DNA of 10,333 nucleotides from JBDTGE01 sp050742975 (GCA_050742975.1 JBOGDQ010000227.1:1-10333); one strand, 5' to 3'. Shown: positions 1-10,011, counted from the stretch's first letter. Numbers and translations are program-made. The notes: generated by a model from the letters alone, not told the origin.

Positions 1-212
1 ATGTTCAACAACTACGCGATCGTCCAGGGCGTCGACCACGTCGTTCCCGTCGACATGTACCTGCCCGGCTGCCCGCCCCGTCCGGAAATGCTCATCGACG
101 CGGTCCTCAAGCTGCACACCAAGATCATGAACGAGCCGCTCGGCCCGAAGCGCGCCGCCCGGCTGGAGGGCCAGAAGGTCCCACTCGTCCCGTCGAGCAT
201 CAGGTACGGGCG

Positions 213-216
<4 letters not shown>
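1..216 (+). CDS. nuoB: NADH-quinone oxidoreductase subunit B (NuoB), C-terminal fragment
   Basis: This is the last 71 codons of NuoB, the peripheral-arm subunit that holds Fe-S cluster N2, the final electron donor to quinone. The reading frame is open from the first base. The ATG at base 1 is an internal methionine: it opens the conserved MFNNYAIVQGVDHVVPVD block, while full NuoB is roughly 160-200 residues. The motif PGCPPRPE, with its cysteine at fragment residue 24, supplies the last ligand of the N2 [4Fe-4S] cluster; the other ligands lie upstream of the window. The gene ends in TGA at 214-216, overlapping the nuoC start by four bases (ATGA). The fragment is intact and typical of the family; only the window edge truncates it. 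Confidence 0.96.
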
Positions 217-992
<776 letters not shown>

Positions 993-1001
993 ACGTTCAC
1001 C

Positions 1002-1014
1002 CCCGCTTCGCGGG
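1002..1014. other. Small GC-rich hairpin in the nuoC-nuoD gap
   Basis: CCCGC (1002-1006) and GCGGG (1010-1014) are perfect reverse complements around a TTC loop. They sit 9 bases after the nuoC stop and 26 bases before the nuoD start. No T-run follows, so this is not a standard intrinsic terminator, and the operon plainly continues. It could be an mRNA stability or processing element, or chance in very GC-rich DNA. The gap (993-1040) is the only intergenic space over 10 bases in the window. Confidence 0.4.
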
Positions 1015-1030
1015 CCACGCCGACCGAGTC

Positions 1031-1034
1031 GAGG
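1031..1034 (+). promoter_or_regulatory. Ribosome binding site for nuoD
   Basis: GAGG lies 6 bases before the GTG at 1041. It decides the nuoD start: the frame upstream holds no other start codon back to the nuoC stop, since nuoC and nuoD are in the same frame and the nuoC TGA closes it. Confidence 0.7.
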
Positions 1035-1040
1035 TGCACA

Positions 1041-2354
1041 GTGAGTGACGCGTACGCACCGTCGCGGGCCACGACCGAGGGCCGCGTCTACAACCTCAGC
1101 GGTGGCGACTGGGACCAGATCCTGGGCGGCGACCCGCTCACCGAGGAACGCCTCGTCCTGAACATGGGGCCCCAGCACCCGTCCACGCACGGCGTGCTGC
1201 GCCTGGTCGTCGAGCTCGAGGGCGAGACGGTCACCGACTGCCGCGTCGTCGTGGGCTACCTGCACACCGGCATCGAGAAGAACGCCGAGTTCCGGACCTG
1301 GACGCAGGCCGTCACCTTCCTCACCCGCGCCGACTACCTGTCGCCGATCTTCAACGAGACCGTGTACAGCATGGGCGTCGAGCGGCTGCTGGGCGTCCAG
1401 GTGCCGGACCGCGCGAACCTGATCCGCGTCCTGCTGATGGAGGTCAACCGGCTCTCCTCGCACTGGGTCTGGCTGGCCACCGGCGGCATGGAGCTCGGCG
1501 CCCTGACCGCGATGACCAACGGCTTCCGCGCGCGTGAGCGGTGCCTGGACATCCTCGAGATGATCACCGGCCTGCGGATGAATCACGCCTACGTGCGCCC
1601 GGGCGGTGTCGCGCAGGACCTTCCGGCCGGCACCGAGGATGCGATCCGCGAGTGGATCAAGGAGATGCGCACCGAGCTGTTCGGCCTGGACAAGCTGCTG
1701 ACCGGGCAGACGATCTGGGTGAACCGGCTCAAGGACGTCGGCTGGATCGGCGTCGAGGGCTGCATCGCGCTGGGCGTGACCGGGCCGCTGCTGCGGGCGG
1801 CCGGGCTGCCATGGGACCTGCGCAAGACCGATCCGTACCTGGGTTACGACACGTTCGACTTCGAGGTACCGACGGATGACCGCGGGGACTGCTGGTCCCG
1901 GTACGTCGTGCGCGTCGGCGAGATGTGGGAGTCGCTCAAGATCGTCGAGCAGGTGCTGGACCGGCTCGAGCCCGGGCCGACGATGATCGACGACCCGAAG
2001 ATCGCGTGGCCGGCCAAGCTGAGCCTGGGGCCGGACGGGATGGGCAACTCGCTGGAGCACGTGCAGCACATCATGAACACCTCGATGGAGGCCCTGATCC
2101 ACCACTTCAAGCTGGTGACCGAGGGGTTCCGGGTGCCGTCGGGCCAGGTCTACCAGGCGATCGAGTCGCCGCGCGGTGAGCTCGGCGCGCACGTGGTCAG
2201 CGACGGTGGCACGCGCCCGTTCCGCGTGCACCTGCGCGAACCGAGCTTCATCAACCTGCAGTCCACCGCCACGCTGGCGATCGGCGGCATGATCGCCGAT
2301 GTCATCGCCTCCGTCGCCTCCATCGATCCCGTGATGGGCGGTTGTGACCGGTGA
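1041..2354 (+). CDS. nuoD: NADH-quinone oxidoreductase subunit D (NuoD)
   Basis: NuoD (437 aa, 49-kDa subunit family, related to the large subunit of [NiFe] hydrogenases) forms the quinone-binding pocket with NuoB and NuoH. The N-terminal MGPQHPSTHGVLR motif (residues 42-54) holds His46 and His50, which line the quinone site in the family. Tyr99 in RADYLSP most likely corresponds to the tyrosine that hydrogen-bonds the quinone headgroup (Tyr87 in Thermus Nqo4). Later conserved stretches include MNHAYVRPGG, the PRGELG block and the C-terminal DPVMGGCDR. Hydrogenase Ni-binding cysteines are absent, as expected. The GTG start at 1041 is the only in-frame start candidate after the nuoC stop and has a GAGG Shine-Dalgarno. 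The length is normal for the family. Its TGA overlaps the start region of nuoE. Confidence 0.97.
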   Translation: MSDAYAPSRATTEGRVYNLSGGDWDQILGGDPLTEERLVLNMGPQHPSTHGVLRLVVELEGETVTDCRVVVGYLHTGIEKNAEFRTWTQAVTFLTRADYLSPIFNETVYSMGVERLLGVQVPDRANLIRVLLMEVNRLSSHWVWLATGGMELGALTAMTNGFRARERCLDILEMITGLRMNHAYVRPGGVAQDLPAGTEDAIREWIKEMRTELFGLDKLLTGQTIWVNRLKDVGWIGVEGCIALGVTGPLLRAAGLPWDLRKTDPYLGYDTFDFEVPTDDRGDCWSRYVVRVGEMWESLKIVEQVLDRLEPGPTMIDDPKIAWPAKLSLGPDGMGNSLEHVQHIMNTSMEALIHHFKLVTEGFRVPSGQVYQAIESPRGELGAHVVSDGGTRPFRVHLREPSFINLQSTATLAIGGMIADVIASVASIDPVMGGCDR

Positions 2355-3267
2355 TGAACCTCCCGATCCAGACGCCGCCGAACTTCGAGCCGGACGAGAT
2401 CAACTTCCGGACCTCGGTGATCAACCTCGACCGGCCGGGCGACCCGAGCGTCTTCGACGAGACGACGCGCGCCGAGGCGAGGCAGATCGTCGAGCGTTAC
2501 CCCGCCGGCCGCTCCCGGTCGGCGCTGCTGCCGATGCTGCACCTGGTGCAGTCGGTGCAGGGACAGGTCACGGCCGACGGCATCGCGTTCTGCGCCGACC
2601 AGCTCGGCATCACCAAGGCGCAGGTGGCGGCGGTGGTCACGTTCTACACGATGTACAAGCGCACTCCGACCGGCGAGTACCTCGTCAGCGTCTGCACGAA
2701 CACGCTGTGCGGGCTGCTCGGTGGTGACGAGATCTTCGCCGCCCTGAAGGAGTCCCTCGGCGTGGAGAACAGTGGGGGTGCCCCCGGCAGTGTGGGCGTA
2801 GCCGCCGGGGGACGGACGACCCGGGACGGCCGGATCACGCTCGAGCACGCCGAGTGCCTCGCCGCGTGTGACTACGCCCCGGTCGTCACCGTCAACTACG
2901 AGTACTTCGACAACCAGACGGTCGGCAGCGCGCGGAACATCGTCGACGAGCTGCGCGCGGGCCAGACACCGACGCCCACGCGGGGCGCGCCGCTGTGCAC
3001 GTTCAAGCAGATCGAGCGGCAGATCGCCGGCTTCTTCGACGAGCAGTCGCTGGCGCTCGACGCGCCCACCGCCGGTGTTCCCACCGACGTCGGCGTCAAG
3101 CTGGCCATCGAGCGGGGCGAGTCCGCGCCGTCCTACGCGACCGGCAGCGGGGGCGAGACGGCGCAGGCCAGCGCCGCGCGCAGTTCGGAGCAACCGACGA
3201 GCGCGCACGATGCCCCGCTGAAGACGTCCGAATCCGATTCGAAGCGCAGCACGGGCAGGGGGAAGAA

Positions 3268-3271
<4 letters not shown>
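2354..3271 (+). CDS. nuoE: NADH-quinone oxidoreductase subunit E (NuoE)
   Basis: NuoE (305 aa, 24-kDa subunit) is a thioredoxin-fold [2Fe-2S] protein (cluster N1a) paired with NuoF in the NADH-oxidising module. The ligands are Cys114 and Cys119 (SVCTNTLC) and Cys168 and Cys172 (AECLAAC). The FYTMY segment at about 97-101 is also typical. There are 48 residues between Cys119 and Cys168, against 35 in E. coli and Thermus. The surplus falls in a Gly/Ala/Ser-rich stretch (about 139-154) encoded by a palindromic DNA repeat, listed separately. After the actinobacterial block PTPTRGAPLC (about 206-215), a Ser/Thr/Ala-rich, probably disordered tail of about 55 residues ends in GRGKK. The sequence GTGATG at the nuoD stop offers GTG at 2351 or ATG at 2354; I prefer the ATG (TGATG, 1-base overlap), and the difference is one residue. 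The Shine-Dalgarno is weak, so coupling to nuoD is likely. Confidence 0.95.
2771..2812. repeat. GC-rich palindromic element inserted in frame within nuoE
   Basis: CCCCCGGC (2781-2788) is perfectly mirrored as GCCGGGGG (2804-2811) around a 15-base loop. A second, mutually exclusive hairpin is possible at the left edge, where GGGGG (2774-2778) faces CCCCC (2781-2785). Two imperfect direct repeats beginning CAGTG occur at 2770 and 2788. The segment encodes a low-complexity stretch (SGGAPGSVGVAAGG) exactly where NuoE is longer than its homologues. The architecture, with GGGGGTGCCCCC on the left and a GGGGGA end on the right, resembles small dispersed palindromic repeats that I recall from actinobacterial genomes. 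Assignment to a named family is not possible here. I see no second copy in this window and no clear target-site duplication. Confidence 0.6.
3257..3262 (+). promoter_or_regulatory. Ribosome binding site for nuoF
   Basis: AGGGGG lies 5 bases before the GTG at 3268, inside the end of nuoE. It supports a nuoF start at this GTG, although the same frame stays open some 270 bases further upstream. Confidence 0.75.
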
Positions 3272-4565
<1,294 letters not shown>

Positions 4566-4569
<4 letters not shown>

Positions 4570-7019
4570 CCGAAGCGCCCGCCAAGGAGGATCTCGTCTC
4601 CGTCACGATGGACGGGTTCGAGGTCTCCGTCCCCAAGGGCACCCTGCTGATCCGGGTGGCCGAGCAGCTCGGCATCCAGATCCCCCGGTTCTGCGACCAC
4701 CCGCTGCTCGACCCGGCCGGCGCCTGCCGCCAGTGCCTGGTCGAGGTCACGGACATTGGCAACGGCCGCGGCATGCCCAAGCCTGCCGCGTCCTGCACCA
4801 CGACGGTCATGCCGGGCATGGTGATCAAGACGCAGCTCTCCTCGCCGGTTGCCGACAAGGCGCAGCAGGGCGTCATGGAGCTGCTGCTCATCAACCACCC
4901 GCTGGACTGCCCGATCTGCGACAAGGGCGGCGAGTGCCCGCTGCAGAACCAGGCGATGAGCAACGGCCGCGCCGACTCGCGCTTCCGCGATGTCAAGCGC
5001 ACCTGGCCCAAGCCGATCGCGATCTCGACGAACGTGCTGCTCGACCGCGAGCGCTGCATCTCGTGCCTGCGCTGCGTCCGCTTCTCCGAGCAGATCGCCG
5101 GGGACCCGTTCATCGAGATGTTCGACCGCGGCTGGCAGCAGGAGATCAGTACCAGCGAGGAGGAGCCGTTCCAGTCGTACTTCTCCGGCAACACCGTGCA
5201 GATCTGCCCGGTCGGCGCGCTGACCGGCGCGAGCTACCGCTTCCGCGCCCGCCCGTTCGACCTGCGCTCGGCCGACTCGGTGTGCGAGCACTGCGCGTCC
5301 GGCTGCGCGCAGCGCACCGACTTCCGCCGCGGCAAGGTCACCCGGCGGATGGCCGGCGAGGACCCGCAGGTGAACGAGGAGTGGAACTGCGACAAGGGTC
5401 GCTGGGCGTTCCAGTACGCCACCCAGGCCGACCGGCTGCTCGTCCCGCTGGTACGCGACGAGCACGGTCAGCTGGTCGAGTCGACGTGGCCGGCTGCGCT
5501 CGAGCGCGCGGCGACCGGCCTGCGCGAGGCGATCGACCGGGGCGGCGTCGGCGTGCTGCCCGGCGGGCGGCTCACCGAGGAGGACGCCTACGCGTACTCG
5601 AAGTTCGCCCGCGTCGCGCTCGGCACGAACGACGTCGACTTCCGCACCCGTCCGGTCAGTGACGAGGAGCTGGCCTTCCTCGCCTCGAACGTCGCAGGCA
5701 CGACACCGCAGCGGGTGTCCTACGAGGCGATCGAAGCGGCGCCGGCGGTGCTTCTCGTCGGCTTCGAACCCGAGGACGAGTCGCCGATCGTCTTCCTGCG
5801 GCTGCGCAAGGCCACCCGCCTCGGCCGCACCAAGGTGTGGTCGGTCGCGCCGCTCGCCTCGAGCGGGCTGGCCAAGCTCAACGGCGCGCTGCTGCGGACC
5901 GCTCCCGGCGGCGAGGCGCAGGCACTGAAGCTGCTCGACCTGTCGATCTCCGAGGCGCTCTCGCAGCCGGGCGCGGTGATCCTCGCCGGTGAGCGGCTGG
6001 CGAGCTCGCCGGGCGCGCTCAGCGCCGTCGCCGCGGTTGCCGCCGCGACCGGTGCCGGGCTGGCCTGGGTCCCGCGCCGCGCCGGTGAGCTGGGAGCTGT
6101 CGACGCCGGCGCGCTGCCGAGCCTGCTGCCCGGCGGCCGCCCGGTCACCGACTCCGTGGCGCGTGGCGAAGTCGCTGCCGTGTGGGGTGGCGAGATCCCA
6201 TCCCGTCCCGGCCGCGATGTCGACGCCATTCTGGGCGCGGCCGCCGACGGCTCGCTTGCCGCGCTGGTCATCGGTGCGGTCGATCCCGCTGACGTCGCCG
6301 ACCCCGCCGTCGCCGAGCAGGCGCTGCAGCGGGCCGGCTTCATCGTCTCGCTCGAGATCCGGCACAGCGCCGTGACCGCGCGCGCCGACGTAGTACTGCC
6401 GGTCGCGCCGACCGCCGAGAAGGCCGGGCGGTACGTGACCTGGGAGGGCCGCCGCCGCCCGTTCGACAGGACGCTGGAGACGAGTGCGCTGACCGACGGC
6501 TACGTGCTCGACGCGCTCGCCGAGGAACTCGACGTCACGCTCGGGCTGCGCACCGTCACGGCGGCACGCGACGAGCTCGCCCGGCTGGGCGGCTGGGACG
6601 CGCGGCCGGCAGCGCCGTCGGTCGCCGCCTTCGCGCCGCCCGCGCCGGCCGACGGCAGCATCGTGCTCGCCACCTGGCACGAGTTGCTGGACGCCGGGCG
6701 CGCGCAGGACGGGGACGAGAACCTGGCCGGCACGGTCAAGCCGGCGCGGGCGGTGCTCAGTGCCGCCACCGCGGCGCGGGCAGGAGTCGCCGCCGGTGCG
6801 TCGATCGCGGTGAGCACCGACGCCGGCACGATCGTCGTCCCGGTCGAGATCGCGGACGTCGTCGACGGCGTCGTCTGGCTGCCGACCAACGCACGGGGCA
6901 GCGCCGTGCGAGCGACGCTCGGCGCCACCTCGGGCAGCGTCGTCCGGCTCACCGATCCCGGCGCACCGCCCGTCGTGGGCGCCGATCCGGCCGACGCAGC
7001 GGGGGGTGAGTCGGCGTGA
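4566..7019 (+). CDS. nuoG: NADH-quinone oxidoreductase subunit G (NuoG), multi-cluster Fe-S subunit
   Basis: NuoG (817 aa, 75-kDa subunit) relays electrons from NuoF toward NuoI. The N-terminal ferredoxin-like domain binds [2Fe-2S] N1b through Cys43, Cys54, Cys57 and Cys77. The next motif, His111-x3-Cys115-x2-Cys118-x5-Cys124, binds N5. Cys164, Cys167, Cys170 (RCISCLRC) and Cys214 (ICPVGAL) bind N4. A fourth set, Cys240-x2-Cys243-x3-Cys247-x27-Cys275, matches the optional off-pathway N7 cluster. Residues from about 285 onward form the molybdopterin-oxidoreductase-like domain, which has lost catalysis in this family; its last 300 residues are Ala/Val/Gly-rich and variable. ATG 4566 overlaps the nuoF stop (ATGA), with AGGAG at 4554-4558 seven bases upstream. 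The frame is open earlier, but homology starts after this ATG. Confidence 0.96.
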
Positions 7020-8335
7020 TGGCACTGGCCGCGTCGCAGGACTTCGGGGGCTTCGGCAACGAGCCGATCTGGCTGACGATCATCAAGACCATCGGCGTGT
7101 TCGCGTTCCTCGTCGTCATGACGCTGTTCTCGATCGTCTTCGAGCGCAAGGTCGTCGGGCGCATGCAGAACCGCATCGGACCGAACCGGACCGGCCCCTG
7201 GGGCACGTTGCAGTCACTCGCCGACGGGGTGAAGCTCGCCTTCAAGGAGGAGGTCATCCCGGTCCTGGCCGACAAGCCGGTGTACTTCCTCGCGCCGATC
7301 ATGTCAGCGGTGCCCGCCTTCGTGGCGTTCTCGGTCATCCCGTTCGGGCCGCAGGTGTCCATGTTCGGGCACCGCACCGCGTTGCAGCTGACCGATCTGC
7401 CGGTCGGCGTCCTCGTCGTGTTCGCGTGCTCCAGCCTCGGCGTCTACGGGATCGTGCTGTCGGGCTGGGCGTCCGGCTCGACCTACCCGCTGCTCGGCGG
7501 CCTGCGCTCGGCGGCCCAGATGATCTCGTACGAGGTCGGCATGGGCCTGTCGATGGTCGCGGTGTTCCTGTTCGCGAACACCATGGCCACGTCCGGCATC
7601 GTCGAGGGCCAGCGCCACCTGTGGAACATCGTCCCGCTGTTCGTCTCGTTCTGCATCTACGCCATCTGCGTGGTCGGTGAGACGAACCGCGCGCCGTTCG
7701 ACCTGGCCGAGGCCGAGTCGGAGCTGGTCGGCGGATTCCACACCGAGTACTCCTCGTTCAAGTTCGCGATGTTCTTCCTGGCCGAGTACATCAACATGGT
7801 CACCGTGTCGGCGCTCGCGACCACGCTGTTCCTCGGCGGCTGGCGCGCACCGTGGCCGCTGTCGCTGTGGCACGGCGCGAACTCGGGCTGGTACCCGTTC
7901 ATCTGGTTCGTCGTGAAGGTCGTCGCGATCATCTTCGTGTTCGTGTGGCTGCGCGGCACCCTGCCCCGCCTGCGCTACGACCAGTTCATGCACCTGGGCT
8001 GGAAGGTGCTGATCCCCATCAACCTGGTCTGGATCCTCGCCGTCACCGCGATCCACGTGCTCCGCGATCGCGGCTGGGATGCGTGGAAGGCGACCTCGCT
8101 CCCGCTGGCGATCGTGCTCCTCGTCGTCGTGGTGCCCGCCCTGATGTACTTCGAGAGCAGCGGCGCCAAGCGGGCCGCCGCGCGGGAGGCCGACGACGAG
8201 GCCGACGCCCGGCTCGAGCCGACGTTCCCGATCCCGCCGATGGACCTGGTCGTGCCGACGCCCAAGCGGCTCGCGTCCGCTTCCGCGCACGGCCCACGCG
8301 GAGCGATTCCCGATGGAGATGACAGCGATGGCTGA
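7019..8335 (+). CDS. nuoH: NADH-quinone oxidoreductase subunit H (NuoH), membrane subunit at the quinone site
   Basis: NuoH (438 aa, ND1 family) anchors the peripheral arm in the membrane, completes the quinone chamber and links quinone reduction to proton pumping. About eight to nine hydrophobic helices are visible, the first at about 17-41. Family motifs include ERKVVGRMQNRIGPNRTGP (42-60), followed by the ADGVKLAFKEE quinone-chamber block. The acidic loop GETNRAPFDLAEAESELVGG is at 220-239 with the HTEYSSFKFA continuation, and LRGTLPRLRYDQFM is at 311-324. A hydrophilic tail of about 55 residues follows the last helix and contains FPIPPMDL, a Pro-rich feature I associate with actinobacterial NuoH. 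GTGATG at the nuoG stop allows GTG 7016 or ATG 7019; the purine-rich GGGGGGTGAG at 7001-7010 serves either. I take the ATG. Confidence 0.96.
   Translation: MALAASQDFGGFGNEPIWLTIIKTIGVFAFLVVMTLFSIVFERKVVGRMQNRIGPNRTGPWGTLQSLADGVKLAFKEEVIPVLADKPVYFLAPIMSAVPAFVAFSVIPFGPQVSMFGHRTALQLTDLPVGVLVVFACSSLGVYGIVLSGWASGSTYPLLGGLRSAAQMISYEVGMGLSMVAVFLFANTMATSGIVEGQRHLWNIVPLFVSFCIYAICVVGETNRAPFDLAEAESELVGGFHTEYSSFKFAMFFLAEYINMVTVSALATTLFLGGWRAPWPLSLWHGANSGWYPFIWFVVKVVAIIFVFVWLRGTLPRLRYDQFMHLGWKVLIPINLVWILAVTAIHVLRDRGWDAWKATSLPLAIVLLVVVVPALMYFESSGAKRAAAREADDEADARLEPTFPIPPMDLVVPTPKRLASASAHGPRGAIPDGDDSDG
8315..8318 (+). promoter_or_regulatory. Likely ribosome binding site for nuoI
   Basis: GGAG lies 9 bases before ATG 8328, inside the end of nuoH. 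It is one of two candidates: another GGAG at 8300-8303 is equally spaced from ATG 8313, so it does not settle the start alone. Confidence 0.45.
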
Positions 8336-8951
8336 CACGACGACCACCGAGCCCGGCGGCACGTTGCTGGGATTCGCGAAGGGGTTCGGGCTGACCTTCG
8401 GCACCATGTTCAAGCACGTCTACACCGAGCAGTACCCGTTCGACTACTACCCGCCCGCGCCGCGCTACCACGGCCGGCACGTGCTCAACCGGCACCCGGA
8501 CGGGCTGGAGAAGTGCGTCGGCTGCGAGCTGTGCGCGTGGGCCTGCCCGGCCGACGCGATCTACGTCGAGGGCGGCGACAACACCGACGAGGAGCGCTAT
8601 TCGCCGGGTGAGCGGTACGGCAAGGTGTATCAGATCAACTACCTGCGCTGCATCTTCTGCGGCCTGTGCATCGAGGCCTGTCCGACCCGCTCGCTGACGA
8701 TGAGCAACGAGTACGAGCTTGCGCTGGACAACCGCCAGGACCTGATCTACACGAAGGAGCAGTTGATGGCCCCGCTGCTGCCGGGCATGGAGGCGCCGCC
8801 GCACGCGATGCGGCTCGGTGATGACGAGAAGGACTACTACACGGTCGCGTCGCAGGCGCCGTTGCAGCAAGGGGAGGCGCAGAGCACCGCGAACGTCGCC
8901 GGGCGTCCGATCACCACCGACGCCATCGACGTAGGGGGTCATCACTCGTGA
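8328..8951 (+). CDS. nuoI: NADH-quinone oxidoreductase subunit I (NuoI), 2x[4Fe-4S] ferredoxin-like
   Basis: NuoI (207 aa from this start, TYKY family) carries clusters N6a and N6b, which pass electrons from NuoG to N2 in NuoB. Two ferredoxin motifs are intact: Cys63-x2-Cys66-x2-Cys69-x3-Cys73-Pro and Cys108-x2-Cys111-x2-Cys114-x3-Cys118-Pro. The N-terminal helix region (LLGFAKGFGLTFGTMFK) and the RYHGRHVLNRHPDGLEKC lead-in fit the family. The hydrophilic C-terminus after about residue 150 is variable. Three in-frame ATGs exist at 8313, 8319 and 8328. I prefer 8328: it overlaps nuoH by 8 bases rather than 23, has a GGAG nine bases upstream, and gives MADTTTTEPGG, which fits actinobacterial homologue lengths. 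Starting at 8313 would add five residues. Confidence 0.95.
   Translation: MADTTTTEPGGTLLGFAKGFGLTFGTMFKHVYTEQYPFDYYPPAPRYHGRHVLNRHPDGLEKCVGCELCAWACPADAIYVEGGDNTDEERYSPGERYGKVYQINYLRCIFCGLCIEACPTRSLTMSNEYELALDNRQDLIYTKEQLMAPLLPGMEAPPHAMRLGDDEKDYYTVASQAPLQQGEAQSTANVAGRPITTDAIDVGGHHS
8933..8938 (+). promoter_or_regulatory. Ribosome binding site for nuoJ
   Basis: AGGGGG sits 9 bases before the GTG at 8948, inside the last codons of nuoI, and supports the GTG that overlaps the nuoI stop. Confidence 0.7.
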
Positions 8952-9715
8952 TCACGCTCGCGGCCGGTGAGCTGACGAACGGGCAGGTGCCGCTGGGGGA
9001 GGCCATCGCGTTCTGGATCCTCGGCCCGATCTCGGTGGCCGGCGCGATCGGGATGGTCCTGATGCGCAACGCGATCCACTCCGCGCTCTCGCTGGTCGCC
9101 ACGATGATGTCGCTCGGCATGTTCTACCTGATCGAGCAGGGACCGTTCCTCGGGCTGGTGCAGATCATCGTCTACACCGGCGCGATCATGATCTTGTTCC
9201 TGTTCGTGCTGATGCTCGTCGGCCGGGACTCGTCCGACTCGATCGTCGAGACGCTGCGCGGTCAACGCTGGATCGCGGCGCTGTTCGGTATCGGCTTCGC
9301 GCTGCTCGTGGCCATCTCGGTGGGCCGCGCGTTCACCGACGAGAAGCCGGTCAACCTGGACGTGCAGAACGCAGGGGGCCAAAACGTGCACGCGATCGCC
9401 GCGCTGCTGTTCACCCGGTACCTGTTCGCGTTCGAGCTCACGTCCGCGCTGCTGATCGTCGCGGCGGTCGGTGCGATGGTCCTGGCGCACACCGAGCGCG
9501 ACGAGCCCAAGCCGACGCAGAAGGTGCTGGCCCGCGAGCGCATCCGGTCCGGCCGGCCGCAGCCGCTGCCCGGCCCGGGCGTGCTGTCCTCCGGCAACGC
9601 GATCGGCACGCCGGCGCTGCTGCCGGACGGCACGATCTCGCACGAGTCGGTCATGGCGTCCACGCCGGGCGGCCTTTCCCTACCTGCTCTGCCTGACGGG
9701 GAGGACGTGCGATGA
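8948..9715 (+). CDS. nuoJ: NADH-quinone oxidoreductase subunit J (NuoJ)
   Basis: NuoJ (255 aa, ND6 family) is a small membrane subunit between NuoH and the antiporter-like subunits. Five hydrophobic segments are visible at about 20-38, 44-62, 69-92, 109-127 and 151-181. The third holds the family signature VQIIVYTGAIMILFLFVLML (71-90). Tyr76 and the following Gly78 lie in the conserved helix that switches between alpha and pi-bulge forms in complex I structures. A hydrophilic, Pro/Gly-rich tail of about 70 residues follows the last helix; E. coli NuoJ lacks such a tail. GTG 8948 overlaps the nuoI stop as GTGA and has AGGGGG upstream. The gene ends in TGA overlapping nuoK. Confidence 0.95.
   Translation: MITLAAGELTNGQVPLGEAIAFWILGPISVAGAIGMVLMRNAIHSALSLVATMMSLGMFYLIEQGPFLGLVQIIVYTGAIMILFLFVLMLVGRDSSDSIVETLRGQRWIAALFGIGFALLVAISVGRAFTDEKPVNLDVQNAGGQNVHAIAALLFTRYLFAFELTSALLIVAAVGAMVLAHTERDEPKPTQKVLARERIRSGRPQPLPGPGVLSSGNAIGTPALLPDGTISHESVMASTPGGLSLPALPDGEDVR
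9698..9704 (+). promoter_or_regulatory. Ribosome binding site for nuoK
   Basis: GGGGAGG lies 7 bases before ATG 9712, inside the end of nuoJ. It is a strong match to the anti-Shine-Dalgarno and fixes the nuoK start. Confidence 0.75.
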
Positions 9716-10011
9716 CGCCGACGTACTACCTGGTGCTGGCCGCGGCGCTGTTCGCGATCGGGGCGGTCGGGGTGCTGGTGCGGCGCAACGCGATCGTCGT
9801 GTTCATGTGCATCGAGCTGATGCTCAACTCGGTGAACCTGACCCTCGTGACGTTCTCGCGCATCAACGGCAGCCTCGACGGTCAGATCATGGCGTTCTTC
9901 GTCATGACGGTCGCCGCCGCGGAGGTCGTTGTCGGCCTCGCGATCATCATGACCATCTTCCGAACCCGCAGGTCGGCGTCCGTTGACGACCCGAACCTGC
10001 TGAAGTACTAG
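9712..10011 (+). CDS. nuoK: NADH-quinone oxidoreductase subunit K (NuoK)
   Basis: NuoK (99 aa, ND4L family) is a three-helix membrane subunit forming part of the proton path between NuoH/NuoJ and NuoN. Hydrophobic segments lie at about 3-22, 27-48 and 60-83. The two membrane-embedded glutamates needed for pumping in E. coli (Glu36 and Glu72) correspond to Glu35 in MCIELMLNSVNL and Glu71 in AAAEVVVGLAI. The length is the family norm. ATG 9712 overlaps the nuoJ stop (ATGA). The gene ends in TAG, the only complete gene in the window that does not stop with TGA. Confidence 0.97.
   Translation: MTPTYYLVLAAALFAIGAVGVLVRRNAIVVFMCIELMLNSVNLTLVTFSRINGSLDGQIMAFFVMTVAAAEVVVGLAIIMTIFRTRRSASVDDPNLLKY

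Noticed and set aside
1002..1014. Intrinsic terminator after nuoC
   Set aside because: The stem is only 5 bp and has no T-run, and the next operon gene follows immediately.
2995..3267. Possible N-terminal extension of NuoF upstream of 3268
   Set aside because: The frame is open, but the translated stretch is Arg-rich noise opposite coding nuoE sequence. Homology and a strong Shine-Dalgarno both start at the GTG at 3268.
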